A stretch of 64,000 nucleotides of DNA from Bisbaumannia pacifica (GTDB taxonomy: Bacteria > Pseudomonadota > Gammaproteobacteria > Pseudomonadales > Halomonadaceae): positions 1 through 64,000 of the forward strand of contig NZ_BJUK01000021.1 in assembly GCF_007989625.1 (NCBI RefSeq), written 5' to 3'. Shown piece after piece: positions 63,341-64,000 of the stretch. The notes under the pieces are model-generated. The model was not told the origin of the DNA, did no database searches, and worked only from the letters and a program-made list of their open reading frames with translations. The translations under genes were made by a program, and so were the position numbers. Each line of letters begins with the position of its first letter. Position 1 is the stretch's first letter.

Positions 63341-64000
63341 TCAAGCGGCACGAATGCCGCTATGGCGCAGCAGCGGTTCGATGCTGGACTCGCGGCCGCG
63401 GAAGGCGCGGAACAGCTCGGCGGCATCCCGGGCGCCGCCCTGCTCGAGGATCTCGCGGCGGAAACGCGCGCCGGTGGCGGCGTCGAAGGTGCCGGCCTCC
63501 TCGAAGGCGCTGTAGGCGTCGGCGGAGAGCACCTCGGCCCATTTGTAGCTGTAGTAGCCCGCCGCATAGCCGCCGGCGAAGATATGGCTGAAGCCGTTCT
63601 GGAAGCGGTTGAAGGCGGCCCGCGGTACCACCGAGACGGCGTCGCGCACCTCGTCCAGCAGGGCCTGTACCCGGGCCGCGCTCGGCGCGGACAGCTCGTG
63701 GTGGAGGCGGAAGTCGAACAGCGAGAACTCCAGCTGGCGCACCATGCCCATGGCGGACTGGAAGTTTCGGGCCGCCTGGAGGCGCTGGAAGAGCGCCTCG
63801 GGCAGCGGCTCGCCGCTCTCCACATGGCCGGCGATCAGGTCGAGGCCCTCGCGCTCCCAGCAGAAGTTCTCCATGAACTGGCTGGGCAGTTCCACCGCAT
63901 CCCAGGCCACGCCATTGATGCCGGAGACATCCGCCACCGTCTGCTTGGTGAGCATATGGTGCAGACCGTGGCCGAACTCGTGGAACAGGGTGGTGACCTC
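63341..64000 (-). CDS. prlC: Oligopeptidase A (M3 metallopeptidase), C-terminal part; start beyond window
   Basis: The last 220 codons of PrlC/OpdA, a cytoplasmic zinc peptidase that degrades signal peptides and short peptides. The first residues in the window are EVTTLFHEFGHGLHHML, containing the HExGH zinc motif. Then follow VADVSGINGVAWDAVELPSQFMENFCWE, with the third ligand region, and FNRFQNGFSHIFAGGYAAGYYSYKWAEVLSADAYSAFEEAG, with the conserved Tyr/Gly stretch. The 5' end lies beyond position 64000. yheV lies downstream. Confidence 0.96.
   Translation of the reverse strand, partial: EVTTLFHEFGHGLHHMLTKQTVADVSGINGVAWDAVELPSQFMENFCWEREGLDLIAGHVESGEPLPEALFQRLQAARNFQSAMGMVRQLEFSLFDFRLHHELSAPSAARVQALLDEVRDAVSVVPRAAFNRFQNGFSHIFAGGYAAGYYSYKWAEVLSADAYSAFEEAGTFDAATGARFRREILEQGGARDAAELFRAFRGRESSIEPLLRHSGIRAA

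Overview
The window is high-GC DNA from a gammaproteobacterium. Gene content and order (glnA–DUF4124–ntrB–ntrC, tkt–epd–pgk–fba, yheV next to prlC, TAXI-type TRAP transporters) point to Halomonas or another Halomonadaceae; this assignment is inference from gene content. Most of the window is ordinary chromosome. The accessory part is a complete type I-F CRISPR-Cas locus at about 3.5–15.3 kb.

Layout. 1–3.3 kb: a Zur-type zinc ABC uptake locus on the minus strand, with a second permease, two Zur-like boxes and a small membrane ORF coupled to the ATPase. 3.5–12.2 kb: cas1, cas2-3, a 445-bp non-coding gap, then csy1-csy2-csy3-csy4. 12.2–15.3 kb: a leader with an IHF-consensus site and an array of 50 repeats and 49 spacers. 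15.5–19.2 kb: DUF4202 and DUF3592 proteins, a secreted EEP nuclease, a small protein behind a 37-bp Fur-like palindrome, and a C45 acyltransferase-family gene preceded by an in-frame amber codon. 19.3–24.5 kb: a branched-chain amino acid type ABC transporter (livGFHM facing its binding-protein gene). 25–27.6 kb: typA/bipA and a small glycosyltransferase-like gene. 27.7–33.1 kb: a nitrogen-control block (three NtrC-type sites, a sigma-54 promoter, glnA, DUF4124, ntrB, ntrC). 33.2–39.9 kb: dgt, an ATP-grasp gene, RNase T2, a NERD protein, a sirtuin, YbaY, YciH and a HAD phosphatase. 40–45.6 kb: fba, pgk, epd and tkt. 45.7–51.6 kb: a GntR regulator and an iron-siderophore uptake operon with a Fur-like box. 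51.8–59.3 kb: metK, ahcY and metF (S-adenosylmethionine/methyl cycle), interspersed with a diguanylate cyclase, a TetR/GST pair and an AEC transporter. 59.4–62.6 kb: a fused TRAP permease and TAXI binding protein. 62.8–64 kb: yheV and the 3' part of prlC.

The most interesting element is in the gap between cas2-3 and csy1 (7807–8251). On the minus strand lie two degenerate CRISPR repeats flanking a pseudo-spacer. The first keeps the exact 28-nt repeat architecture, with a compensatory base-pair change in its stem. The pseudo-spacer matches 14 of the first 17 positions of a site with a perfect CC PAM, directly abutting the -35 of a plus-strand promoter; two of the three mismatches fall on the flipped-out positions 6 and 12. 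That promoter leads into a structured RNA carrying a Shine-Dalgarno sequence and an 11-codon mini-ORF with tandem rare ATA codons. This is the architecture of a CreTA RNA toxin-antitoxin guard of CRISPR-Cas (crRNA-like CreR/CreA repressing toxin RNA CreT through Cascade), or of a Cas-autoregulating CreR. It is inferred from sequence alone.

Other points of note: spacer 1 (newest) and spacer 35 (old) are 29/31 identical with a 1-nt shift and only synonymous differences in one frame; two perfect DnaA boxes form an inverted pair at 39124–39162; two copies of a REP-like intergenic element occur; and there are two genes with in-frame amber codons. No tRNA, rRNA, transposase or integrase gene was recognised.
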